Positions 1 to 8,353 of a stretch of 64,000 bases of DNA are shown piece after piece. The stretch lies in NCBI GenBank assembly GCA_033344795.1, contig JAWPMS010000001.1, forward strand, positions 310,001 through 374,000, given 5' to 3'. How positions within the stretch are numbered: the stretch's first letter is position 1; the number at the start of each line of letters is the position of its first letter. The notes below the pieces were generated by a model. The model searched no databases, had not been told where the DNA came from, and saw nothing but the letters and a program-made list of their open reading frames with translations. The translations under genes were made by a program, and so were the position numbers. The DNA comes from SHLQ01 sp033344795. Its GTDB lineage: Bacteria; Actinomycetota; Acidimicrobiia; Acidimicrobiales; SHLQ01.

Positions 1-478
1 GGTCTGCCTCGATCGACAACCTGTTCACTCGTTGCAATGGCGTCGACCCGTCGTCGAGTGGCTCGGTCAACCCGAGCGCGTTCCAATTGGCTGGTTTCAT
101 CGCCACGATGGGCACATTGGCCTTGAGCAGATAGGGCTTGAAATCGGTCGAGCTCGTCGCCGCAGAGATGACCACGACATCCGCTGCGATTACCTGCGCT
201 TGCCCGAGATCGGCGAGGGGTACCGTCACGACCGCCCCCATAGCCTCCAAGCGCGTCTGTATCTGCTGTTCGGCCTGGTGCGCCGCTTGCTCGATCGGTT
301 CACTCGTCGCGAACAGAATGTGCAGCGGCACAGGCTGGTCCTCGATCTGAAGAATCGCTGGCATCAGGCCGCCACCACCCTCCACGTGCACCGCGCCAAC
401 GGGGGTCGAAGCCAAACCGAGGAAACCCATGACACTGGCCACCAGCACGAGTGTCGAACGAATTCGAGTCATTGGCAT
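1..478 (-). CDS. Secreted protein of unknown function, C-terminus outside the window
   Basis: The minus strand is open from an ATG at 478 to the window edge (159 codons, no stop). The N-terminus is a clear signal peptide: MPMTRIRS, a hydrophobic stretch, then a likely cleavage after STPVGA. The mature part reads as alternating strands and helices (LHILFATSEPIEQAAHQAEQ, then VIAADVVVISAATSSTDFKP), resembling a Rossmann-like or flavodoxin-like fold, but I do not recognise a family. A second ATG at 472 is an equally possible start. It is divergent from dxs, with only about 28 bp between them. It is absent from simple ORF lists because its stop lies outside the window. Function unknown. Confidence 0.7.
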   Translation of the reverse strand, partial: MPMTRIRSTLVLVASVMGFLGLASTPVGAVHVEGGGGLMPAILQIEDQPVPLHILFATSEPIEQAAHQAEQQIQTRLEAMGAVVTVPLADLGQAQVIAADVVVISAATSSTDFKPYLLKANVPIVAMKPANWNALGLTEPLDDGSTPLQRVNRLSIEAD

Positions 479-506
479 ACGCCGTACAACATAGCTGGAG
501 GTAACG

Positions 507-2369
507 TTGCCTGTGATGCTGCTTTCGACCATCAAAGGCCCTGACGATCTCGCTGATCTCAGCTACCTCGAACTCGACGCGCTCTGCGACGAGATTCGCG
601 AACTGATCGTGTCTTCCGTGTCCAAAACCGGTGGTCACCTCGGCTCGAATCTCGGCGCTGTCGAGCTCACGGTCGCCCTCCATCGAGTGTTCGATTCTCC
701 GCGCGACATCATGCTGTGGGACACCGGGCATCAGACCTACGTGCACAAGATGTTGACGGGCCGAAATCAGGCCGCGTTCGAGAGGCTCCGTCAACCCGAT
801 GGCATGAGCGGCTATCCCTCACGCGAAGAGAGTGCGCACGATTGGATCGAGAACAGCCACGCATCGACCGCGCTGAGTTATGCCCACGGCCTGGCCACCG
901 CGGAAGCCTCGGAGCTCGGATCAGGACGTGACGTGGTCGCGATCATCGGCGACGGCGCGCTCACTGGCGGCATGGCGTACGAAGGCATCAACAACCTCGG
1001 CCACTCAAAGAGCAACGTCACGATCATTCTGAACGACAATGGGCGTTCCTACGCACCGACGGTCTCGATGCTCACCGATTCGCTCGTCAAGATCAGATCG
1101 AACCCGGTCTACATGCGTCGCCAGGCAAAGATGGAGCAGATCGCCGAGAACATCCCTTGGGTCGGCGATCACCTCGAGCGCGGTATCCATGCGACGAAGG
1201 CGGCTATTCGCCACATGTGGGAACCGCCAGCGTTCTTCGAGAACCTCGGCGTGCACTATCTCGGTCCCTTCGATGGCCATGACATCGAGGGTCTGGAAGA
1301 AGCGCTGCTCAACGCCCGCAAGTTCGAGGGCCCGGTGGTCGTGCACGTGCTGACCCAAAAGGGCCGCGGCTACGCGCCCGCGGAGAACGATCTCGTCAAG
1401 AACATGCACGACACGTCGGGCATCAAGGCGGGCTCGTATACAGAAGCGTTCACAGAGACATTGATCAAGGTCGCTGAGGAACACAAAGAGATCGTCGCGA
1501 TCACCGCTGCGATGCCTGACTCGACCGGTCTGTTGCCGTTCCGAGAACGTTTCCCTGATCGCACCTACGACGTGGGTATCGCTGAACAGCATGCGGTCAC
1601 CGCTGCCGCAGGCATGGCCATGGGTGGTCTTCGGCCCGTCGTTGCGGTGTATTCAACGTTCATGACGCGTGCGTTCGACCAGGTGAACCTCGACGTGGGA
1701 CTTCATCGCCAGCCGGTCATCTTCTGTCTCGACCGGGCAGGCGTGACCGGTGATGACGGCCCATCGCACCACGGATTGCTCGACATGGTGCTCTTCACCA
1801 AGGTGCCCGGCATGACCGTCTTTGCACCGTCGAGCTATCAAGAACTTCAGGTGCAACTCACCGACGCCGTCGAGCTGTGCACCGATGGCCCAGCGATGAT
1901 TCGGTGGTCGAAACAGCCCGCACCTTCGGTCGGCGAAGAAGAGGTCGGCGCCGGTCTGAAGGCCCGAAAGGCCAGGGATGGTTCCGATGTGTGCATCATC
2001 GGCGTGGGCAAGATGTTCGCCGACGCAATCGAGGCCGCCGATCAACTTGCCGCACATGGCATCTCCGCAACCGTGTGGGACCCACGGGTCGTTTCGCCTC
2101 CCGATCCAGCCATGATCGAGAACGCAGCCAGTCATCGCCTCGTCGTCACCATCGAGGACGGGCTGCGCAACGGCGGTGCCGGCGACAACTTCCGAGACAA
2201 GATCGAGTCACATCTGCATTCGATCGGTGTCGACGCGTCGAGCTGCGCAATTCGGGTTCTCGGCCTACCGCGGGCGTATGTTCCGCACGACAAACCCGCA
2301 GCGATCCTGTCACGACACGGACTCGATAGTTCAGGCATTGTCACCGAGGTGCGCAACGCTCTCGCGTAA
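507..2369 (+). CDS. dxs: 1-deoxy-D-xylulose-5-phosphate synthase
   Basis: This thiamine-diphosphate enzyme condenses pyruvate and glyceraldehyde-3-phosphate in the first step of the MEP isoprenoid pathway in the cytoplasm. The 620-residue length is normal. Diagnostic segments are TGGHLGSNLG (about 41-50, catalytic His), the ThDP/Mg motif GDGALTGG with LNDN (about 148-178), and the transketolase-type GIAEQHA with the catalytic Glu in the second half. The start is uncertain. GGAGG at 497-501 lies 5 bp before TTG 507 and 11 bp before GTG 513, while the family usually begins at the ATG at 516 (MLLSTIKGPDDL). aroK follows after 9 bp, so the two are probably cotranscribed. Confidence 0.97.
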   Translation: MPVMLLSTIKGPDDLADLSYLELDALCDEIRELIVSSVSKTGGHLGSNLGAVELTVALHRVFDSPRDIMLWDTGHQTYVHKMLTGRNQAAFERLRQPDGMSGYPSREESAHDWIENSHASTALSYAHGLATAEASELGSGRDVVAIIGDGALTGGMAYEGINNLGHSKSNVTIILNDNGRSYAPTVSMLTDSLVKIRSNPVYMRRQAKMEQIAENIPWVGDHLERGIHATKAAIRHMWEPPAFFENLGVHYLGPFDGHDIEGLEEALLNARKFEGPVVVHVLTQKGRGYAPAENDLVKNMHDTSGIKAGSYTEAFTETLIKVAEEHKEIVAITAAMPDSTGLLPFRERFPDRTYDVGIAEQHAVTAAAGMAMGGLRPVVAVYSTFMTRAFDQVNLDVGLHRQPVIFCLDRAGVTGDDGPSHHGLLDMVLFTKVPGMTVFAPSSYQELQVQLTDAVELCTDGPAMIRWSKQPAPSVGEEEVGAGLKARKARDGSDVCIIGVGKMFADAIEAADQLAAHGISATVWDPRVVSPPDPAMIENAASHRLVVTIEDGLRNGGAGDNFRDKIESHLHSIGVDASSCAIRVLGLPRAYVPHDKPAAILSRHGLDSSGIVTEVRNALA

Positions 2370-2378
2370 TCTGGTGTC

Positions 2379-3026
2379 GTGGCTGCCGCAGATCGACCAA
2401 ACATCGTCCTCACGGGTTTCATGGGAACGGGCAAGAGTGCGGTGGGACGGCGCCTCGCGACCCTCACCGGACGCGACTTCGTCGACACCGACGCGGAGAT
2501 CGTCGCCAAACACGGTTCCATCCAGAACATCTTCGACAAAGATGGAGAAGAGCACTTCCGCGATCTTGAACGCCGCGTGATCTCCGACATCGCTCCGCGC
2601 CGAAATCTCGTGATCGCAACCGGTGGCGGAACGATGCTCGACTCGGACAACGTTCTCGCCCTCATGGGCAACGAAATCTTCACTCTGACCGCGGACCCCG
2701 ATGAGATTGTTCGCCGGGTCGCCGATGACGGGATTGAAACTCGCCCGCTCCTCGCCGACGCAGACGACCCTGCCGCTGCGATCGCCGCGCTTCTGGAGGA
2801 GCGAGCTGAGTCCTATGAGAAGTTCACGACGATCGACACGTCAGGTAAGTCGATCGACGAAGTGATCGACGCGCTGCGAGATGCCGGAGCAACCGTCGCG
2901 AGCGAAGACGAGGTGATCGCCGAAGCCGTCTCGGCCCGTTCTTCGGGAGAGCTCGCGATCACGGCGATCATCGCCGTCGCGGTTGCCGTGCTCATCGTCC
3001 TGATCGTCCTGGTGATGACCTTCTAG
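2379..3026 (+). CDS. aroK: Shikimate kinase with C-terminal transmembrane tail
   Basis: It phosphorylates shikimate with ATP in the chorismate pathway. Visible features are Walker A GFMGTGKS (13-20), the shikimate-binding DTD (36-38), R61 in HFRDLE, the glycine motif ATGGGTML (about 80-87), the lid RPLL (about 122) and ERAESYEKF near the end of the kinase domain. Shikimate kinases are usually about 170 residues; this one has 215. The extra C-terminal part ends in a hydrophobic segment of about 22 residues (ITAIIAVAVAVLIVLIVLVM) directly before the stop, predicting a tail-anchored enzyme. The start is GTG 2379 with no clear ribosome site, 9 bp after dxs. Other aro genes are not adjacent. Its stop overlaps the convergent neighbour's stop in CTAG (3023-3026). 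Confidence 0.9.
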   Translation: MAAADRPNIVLTGFMGTGKSAVGRRLATLTGRDFVDTDAEIVAKHGSIQNIFDKDGEEHFRDLERRVISDIAPRRNLVIATGGGTMLDSDNVLALMGNEIFTLTADPDEIVRRVADDGIETRPLLADADDPAAAIAALLEERAESYEKFTTIDTSGKSIDEVIDALRDAGATVASEDEVIAEAVSARSSGELAITAIIAVAVAVLIVLIVLVMTF

Positions 3027-4051
3027 CCGCGCACCATCGCGTCGACCGTCCGAACGAGGTCTGCGTCACCAGAGACCAGCAGCGTCGTGATGACCGTCTC
3101 ACTCCACTTGCCCAACAACTCGTCCTTGATCTTGTCGAGCGAGCCGACCATCGCGACATCCTCGACCATCTCGACCGGAATTGCTGCCGTCGCCTCGGCC
3201 TTGTGACCGTCGAGGTAGAGATCCTGCACCGTGTGGCAGACGTCCTCCCACCCCTGACGAGCGAGTACCTCGAAGTGGAAGTTCGCACCCTTGGCGCCCA
3301 TGCCACCGACATACAGCGCCAGCAATGGACGAATGAAGTCCGCTGCGACCTCGGTGTCGTCGTGGGGCACGATCGGCACCGTGCAGGCGATGTCGAACGT
3401 GTCGAACGTGTGCCGACCGCCCTTCTCGAAACCGGCGGTGAGAGCCTCGGTGTAGAAGTCGTTGCTCTTGGGTCCAAACCAGAACGGGAGCCATCCATCA
3501 CAGATCTCCGCAGCGAGCGCCACGTTCTTCGGACCCTCGGCGGCGAGGTAGATGGGGAGATCTGATCGAAACGGATGCACGGTCGGCTTCAGGGCTTTGC
3601 CCAGTCCGGCACCGCCATCGAGTGGCAGTTGGTAGTGCGCTCCGTCGAAGGTGACCGGGGCCTCTCGTGCAAACACCTGGCGCACGATCTCGACGTACTC
3701 ACGTGTACGCGCCAGCGGTTTCGGGTACGGCTGGCCATACCAACCCTCCACCACCTGGGGTCCAGAAGCACCGATTCCCATCCGAAATCGCCCGCCGCTG
3801 AGATGATCCATGCTCAACGCCGCCATCGCCGCCGCGGTGGGCGTGCGAGCCGACAACTGCATGATTCCTGTGCCGAGATCCACGTTCTTAGTTTGTGCTC
3901 CCCACCAGGCAAGCGGGGTCAATGCATCGGAGCCGTACGCTTCAGCCGTCCAAATCGAATCCCATTCGAGCTCATCGGCCGCAGCGATCGCCTCGACGGC
4001 ATTCGCTGGTGGCCCGGCACCCCAATAGCCCGCAATAAGTCCTAGGCGCAT
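3023..4051 (-). CDS. LLM-class (luciferase-like) F420-dependent oxidoreductase
   Basis: This 342-residue protein belongs to the bacterial luciferase-like TIM-barrel family; in Actinobacteria such proteins commonly use F420 rather than FMN. Characteristic parts are the start MRLGLIAGYWG, the segment WDSIWTAEAYGSDALTPL, LGTGIMQLSARTPT, and the DHLSGGRFRMGIGASGPQ motif of the F420-type LLM group. The start is placed at the ATG at 4051, because an upstream in-frame start at 4096 would add a 15-residue segment not found in the family. The substrate is unknown. The stop codon (3023-3025) overlaps that of aroK on the other strand. Confidence 0.88.
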   Translation of the reverse strand: MRLGLIAGYWGAGPPANAVEAIAAADELEWDSIWTAEAYGSDALTPLAWWGAQTKNVDLGTGIMQLSARTPTAAAMAALSMDHLSGGRFRMGIGASGPQVVEGWYGQPYPKPLARTREYVEIVRQVFAREAPVTFDGAHYQLPLDGGAGLGKALKPTVHPFRSDLPIYLAAEGPKNVALAAEICDGWLPFWFGPKSNDFYTEALTAGFEKGGRHTFDTFDIACTVPIVPHDDTEVAADFIRPLLALYVGGMGAKGANFHFEVLARQGWEDVCHTVQDLYLDGHKAEATAAIPVEMVEDVAMVGSLDKIKDELLGKWSETVITTLLVSGDADLVRTVDAMVRG

Positions 4052-4092
4052 GCGCGTTCCCTTCGGTGTATTCGAGCACCCTGTTCTAACAA

Positions 4093-5208
4093 TCACGCAT
4101 CGTGCGGCACGAGTCGGATACTCGCAGCACCGTCAGGAGTGGACCCACCCAGCAGCGCAGTCTCGTCGGTGAGAGCCAGCAGCCTGTCAACGGTCGCGTC
4201 CTCGAGCGGGAACGTTGACCACGAGCCGTCGCCGCGAAGCCATAGATCGGTGTCGGTTTGAAAAACCGAGGTCGAGCCCGAGGCCGACACTCCGATGAAA
4301 CGCCCCTGCTCACCGGTGGGTGCCTCGACGCTCAGGTTCCAATTTCTCCCACCATCGTCGCTGCGCACGATTCGATGTGCATCGAGAAACCACACCGCTG
4401 CGTTCGCGGTCGCGAACAACGTCGCGCTTTCGAACGCATCCGGGCTCAGATAGGCAACCGAGGTCCACCCGTCTTGTCTCGACCACCTCGACAGGGCCAC
4501 GCTCCCCTCGCGTTCGTGGGTCACCAAGAACCCATCGTCTACGGAGATCACACTGCTGATCGCGCAGTCGTCAGATTCTGAGAAACAAGGGGGCTCGGCG
4601 ATCACGGACTGCGTGCCATTTGCGTCCCACCACATCGCGACGGTTTCTCGTGTCGTGAAACTGCCAGCAGACCCGAGCGAGCCGATCAACGCCGCGGTGT
4701 CCGCACCGCGATGGAAGTGCTCGATACCGAGTGCCGTTGCTGGGAGCGGGATATCGACCTCGAAGCGTTCCCATGCGAGCCCGTCGGTGGAAGTGAACAC
4801 CGCATCTTCGATTCGAGCCAGGTGGCCGATCACGTGGTACCCGGACGCAGTTGTTTCGATCGCGTTCGTGAAGTAACCGAACGGGAAATCGGTCGGGCGT
4901 TCTTGGTCGATGGTGAAACCGTCACGCGACTCGATCAGGCGAACCTGGCCGCCGTCATTGCTGAGGCCAACGAAACCTTGACCGTCAAGGCTGGTGCTCG
5001 AGAAGATTGCTGGGGTCCACTGGCCCAGGTCATCGATGACGCGTTGGCGTATCTCGAGCGCCGGCGGATCGACAAGTCGTTCTTCGTTCGCCGTCGCGCT
5101 CGCCGCCCACCACAGCCCGAGCACCAACACGCCGAGTCCGACCGCCATCGCTACGGCTGGCCAGCGGCTGGGCGAGCCCGTCGGGATTGGGGTCTCCCAA
5201 TCCGTCAC
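4093..5208 (-). CDS. Membrane-anchored Asp-box (propeller-like) protein 3 of 3
   Basis: A 371-residue protein with one N-terminal transmembrane helix (about 18-38) and a large outside domain. The outside part contains sialidase/BNR-type Asp-boxes (S-x-D-x-G-x-x-W), clearest as SDDGGRNW, with weaker TSTDGLAW, so a beta-propeller-like fold is inferred. No sialidase catalytic residues are recognised, so an enzymatic role is not claimed. The start is GTG 5208, which overlaps the upstream gene's stop as GTGA (5205-5208) and implies translational coupling. It is the last gene of a three-gene operon of similar architecture. Confidence 0.75.
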   Translation of the reverse strand: MTDWETPIPTGSPSRWPAVAMAVGLGVLVLGLWWAASATANEERLVDPPALEIRQRVIDDLGQWTPAIFSSTSLDGQGFVGLSNDGGQVRLIESRDGFTIDQERPTDFPFGYFTNAIETTASGYHVIGHLARIEDAVFTSTDGLAWERFEVDIPLPATALGIEHFHRGADTAALIGSLGSAGSFTTRETVAMWWDANGTQSVIAEPPCFSESDDCAISSVISVDDGFLVTHEREGSVALSRWSRQDGWTSVAYLSPDAFESATLFATANAAVWFLDAHRIVRSDDGGRNWNLSVEAPTGEQGRFIGVSASGSTSVFQTDTDLWLRGDGSWSTFPLEDATVDRLLALTDETALLGGSTPDGAASIRLVPHDA

Positions 5209-6650
5209 TGCTCCACCCGGACGATCTCACCTTCCGAGGTATGAATGACGAGTACAGAATCGGTTGCGATCAAGGCTCGCTCGAACCTCTGTCCTTCCGT
5301 CACCAGATCTCGCCAACCGTTCTCTCCGCCAAGATCAGCACCACAACACGATGCCCAGAACCCACCGGGGCCAACCGGGTCGTTCACAAAGAACCCATCG
5401 CCGTGCAGAGGGGAACTGAATTCCTGTCCGGGTTGTAGGCGATCGAATGGCCCGGTGGTGACCAGCTCCCAATCCACGAACGGTGTCCGCGCGGAATACA
5501 AACCGAGCGACGTGACGAGGGTGATCGATCCGTCAGCGTTCGCCACCAATCGGTTGGCGGACCACACCGATCCGATGATGGGCGTCTCGGCCAGCGTGAA
5601 CGCGCTCGTGGTTCGATCCCAGTGGACGAGTCGCACGGCGAGAGCGCCACCGAAGAGGAGGTCGGGGTTGTCCAAGACCTCCAGAGAATCGAGGACGAGG
5701 GCCGCGAATCCGCCGTCGATGGGTACCGACGACACGACGAGTTGAGCCGGGCCCATTTCAATTCGCTCCGGTTCGGCGTCGGGACTGGAGACGAAGACCA
5801 CATAACGCGACCGCAGCACGTCTTGGGCAAAAGACAAACGGTCGTCGTCCTCGGACCTTGGTTCGATCGACTCCGCTCCTATCTGTCCGACGAGTTCGCC
5901 GTCGCAGTCGAAGAGGCTGTACACCGAGGCTTGGTCGACCACGTTTCGAACCATCCGACAGGTCGAATCTGCGATGTTGGTCTCGACAAACTCGGCGAGA
6001 ACCGCACTCACCTCGGCGACGGGCCGATCCCACTGATCCTCGACCACGACGATGGTCTCTTCGGCTACGACCAGACTCCGGATCTGTGCATCGGACGGCA
6101 CGGCGAGTGGGGCTCGTTGTGGGTCGAGAACCCATTCATTCCCTCGCAGCACCAGCGTCTCGAACAAGAAATCGCCGTTGAGGTCGCGTTGAACCAAGGC
6201 GCTCGGCTGACCCGATGCGCTCAACCCGACAGCGACCGCTGCCGTGGGTGCGTCAGGTCCGGTATCAACCGTCCACGTCGCGCCGTCGTCACCTGAACGA
6301 ACAATGCGGCCTTGGTTGCTGACCGTCCCGATCCACCCATCCCCAGCGGGAGCGAGCGAGGTGAGAAGTCGTGGGTCCAGCTCGATCGGTTCGGGCGCCG
6401 GCGCAACCGCTGGCGTACGTACCCGCTGTGCGATAGTGGTCGATGGCACCGTCGTTGCTGGCGGCTCGGCCGCCGACGACGAGCGTCCGAGGGCCAGCAG
6501 GCTCGCCACCAGGAGTCCCGCACCAACCAGTGCCACAGACAGGGTCACGAGCGAGACCGAACGCCCCGCGCCTCCCTCACCCGAGCCACCGGTTCCACCG
6601 ACCGATGAGTCCTCGAATTCCAACCGTACCGATCGTTCGTCGTCGCTCAC
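5205..6650 (-). CDS. Membrane-anchored Asp-box (propeller-like) protein 2 of 3
   Basis: A 481-residue protein: acidic cytoplasmic N-terminus (MSDDERSVRLEFED), Gly-rich linker, one transmembrane helix (about 30-52), Pro/Thr-rich stalk, then a repeat-rich extracytoplasmic domain. An Asp-box is visible as SGDDGATW. It includes a Cys pair (TCRM and FDCDGEL) that may form a disulfide. I chose GTG 6650 because it lies 7 bp after the upstream gene's stop and gives the same N-terminal layout as its neighbours; longer starts would run into the upstream gene. Its stop overlaps the next start by 4 bp. Function unknown. Confidence 0.75.
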   Translation of the reverse strand: MSDDERSVRLEFEDSSVGGTGGSGEGGAGRSVSLVTLSVALVGAGLLVASLLALGRSSSAAEPPATTVPSTTIAQRVRTPAVAPAPEPIELDPRLLTSLAPAGDGWIGTVSNQGRIVRSGDDGATWTVDTGPDAPTAAVAVGLSASGQPSALVQRDLNGDFLFETLVLRGNEWVLDPQRAPLAVPSDAQIRSLVVAEETIVVVEDQWDRPVAEVSAVLAEFVETNIADSTCRMVRNVVDQASVYSLFDCDGELVGQIGAESIEPRSEDDDRLSFAQDVLRSRYVVFVSSPDAEPERIEMGPAQLVVSSVPIDGGFAALVLDSLEVLDNPDLLFGGALAVRLVHWDRTTSAFTLAETPIIGSVWSANRLVANADGSITLVTSLGLYSARTPFVDWELVTTGPFDRLQPGQEFSSPLHGDGFFVNDPVGPGGFWASCCGADLGGENGWRDLVTEGQRFERALIATDSVLVIHTSEGEIVRVEQ

Positions 6651-6657
6651 GAGGCGC

Positions 6658-8253
6658 TCATGCCAACGGCACCTTGATGAGACGATCTCCAGAGGGTCCC
6701 TGCACCCCGACGACAACGTAGTCGTCGGTAGCGACCCCGATTTGGGTGAAGACATAGGACTCCTCGAAGGGAACCTGCTTCCACTCACCGTCGAGAGGGG
6801 CGACAAACAGCGCGCCAGGCACTGCGAGCAGCGCATAGCTGCCATCGCCGGACAACGACAGGAACGTTTCGCCGAAGGTTCTCGTCGTTAACGAAGGATC
6901 AATCGGGGACACCAGAACCTCTTCCCACTCGGCAAAGGGCGGGGCACCCGCCCACACGCTGCCGCCGAGGGCAGCGTAATACCGACCGTCCTTGCCTCGA
7001 ACCAGACCGCTACCGAATTGCGGATCAACGTTCGAACGCTCCACTCCCGCCGGCAAGACGTCTCGCTCGCCCTCGTCCGGGGTCCAGAACACGAGGCGGG
7101 TCTCGCCGAAGACCGTCTCGTCCGAACCGCCGCACTCCGACGGCAGACCTGCCTGCTCGAAACCCTGCGACATGCTCAAGTAGCCAGTCGAAACTGCCCT
7201 GCCGAACATCGAGCTCCAATCGCGCAGCTCGGTGCTGACCGGTGGGCCACCACGGCTGACGAGCGTCGAGGAGAACCCTTGACCGGCCCTCGCCCGAGCA
7301 ATGTCGACACAGAACGGGCGCCACACATTCTCGAAATCATCAGGAAACTCATCTTCGGCCACTGCGGCGACCACATCACCAGCACAGTCCTTCAACTCAA
7401 CCGTGCGGACCTCTGTTTCGAAGGTTCTCTCGGCGGAGCACACGAGAGCGGCCACTTCGGCATCCACGAACGGGGCCAATAGCACCGTCAAGTAACGGTA
7501 CGGATCGTCTGGACGTACGAGCATGGGAACAACGTAGGAATCCTGCGTGAACGTCACGAAGTAGGGATACCCGTTGCCCTCAAGTCTCGGAAGATCGCTA
7601 GAAGTCCACGTGATGGCATCGCTCGATGTCCACACGGTGATTCGGTGGTCCGGGTATTGCTCATCTTCGCCGACGTCGAACGCGAAGTTGGCCTCCGACC
7701 ACGTTCGCGCCTCGTCGACCGCAATGAAATACGAACCGTCGATCCGGTCGAGTCCCAGCAGATCGCCGACTGGCAACGTGTCGTCAGGCACGGCGTTCCA
7801 GTTGAGACCATCGATCGACCGATAGAGCGCTCCAGCGTTCGTCTCCGCGTCGATGCCCAGCGCGATCCATCCGAGCTCGGCCTCCACTATCGAGAAGAAG
7901 AACGTTCCCATCTCGACCGATTCATATTCGGTTCTCGCGGCAGCAGGTTCAGAAGTGATCGTGGGAGCAGTCACACCATCTCGTTCGGAGTCGACACGTC
8001 CGTCGGATGCGTCGGTGCCCGTGCGAACGGTCGTGGGCACCGTTATGGGCGTTCCGACAGCGGTCTGGCCCTCGTCGGGGCGTGTCAACCAGATCATCGC
8101 CGCGACCACGACCATTCCGCTGACGATGACGCCGATCATCTTGGCGCCCTTGGCTCCGCTTCCTCCCGGTTCGACCGGTGGGGGCACGATGCTGCCATCG
8201 TCGTTGGACAGCTCGATGCGGACCGCTGCTGTCCGTTGTTCCACCGTCGCCAT
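6658..8253 (-). CDS. Membrane-anchored Asp-box-like protein 1 of 3
   Basis: A 531-residue protein that heads the three-gene operon. It has a short acidic N-terminus, one transmembrane helix (about 38-60, MIGVIVSGMVVVAAMIWL), a Thr/Asp-rich linker, and a long outside domain with Asp-box-like turns (RSIDGLNW, TSSDAITW). Two pairs of cysteines are spread through the domain. The architecture matches the two downstream genes closely, suggesting ancient tandem duplication with strong divergence, though alignment would be needed to confirm this. Start ATG 8253 is divergent from the cyclophilin gene about 100 bp away. No enzymatic motif is recognised. Confidence 0.75.
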   Translation of the reverse strand: MATVEQRTAAVRIELSNDDGSIVPPPVEPGGSGAKGAKMIGVIVSGMVVVAAMIWLTRPDEGQTAVGTPITVPTTVRTGTDASDGRVDSERDGVTAPTITSEPAAARTEYESVEMGTFFFSIVEAELGWIALGIDAETNAGALYRSIDGLNWNAVPDDTLPVGDLLGLDRIDGSYFIAVDEARTWSEANFAFDVGEDEQYPDHRITVWTSSDAITWTSSDLPRLEGNGYPYFVTFTQDSYVVPMLVRPDDPYRYLTVLLAPFVDAEVAALVCSAERTFETEVRTVELKDCAGDVVAAVAEDEFPDDFENVWRPFCVDIARARAGQGFSSTLVSRGGPPVSTELRDWSSMFGRAVSTGYLSMSQGFEQAGLPSECGGSDETVFGETRLVFWTPDEGERDVLPAGVERSNVDPQFGSGLVRGKDGRYYAALGGSVWAGAPPFAEWEEVLVSPIDPSLTTRTFGETFLSLSGDGSYALLAVPGALFVAPLDGEWKQVPFEESYVFTQIGVATDDYVVVGVQGPSGDRLIKVPLA

Positions 8254-8353
8254 GGCCCAACGGTAGCAAGCGCCTCTCGAGCCGAAGTAAGAGCTACGCC
8301 AGAAGTGCTCGCAGTGACGTGGCGAGCGTTCGCGCAGCTGGTAGAGCTATTCG

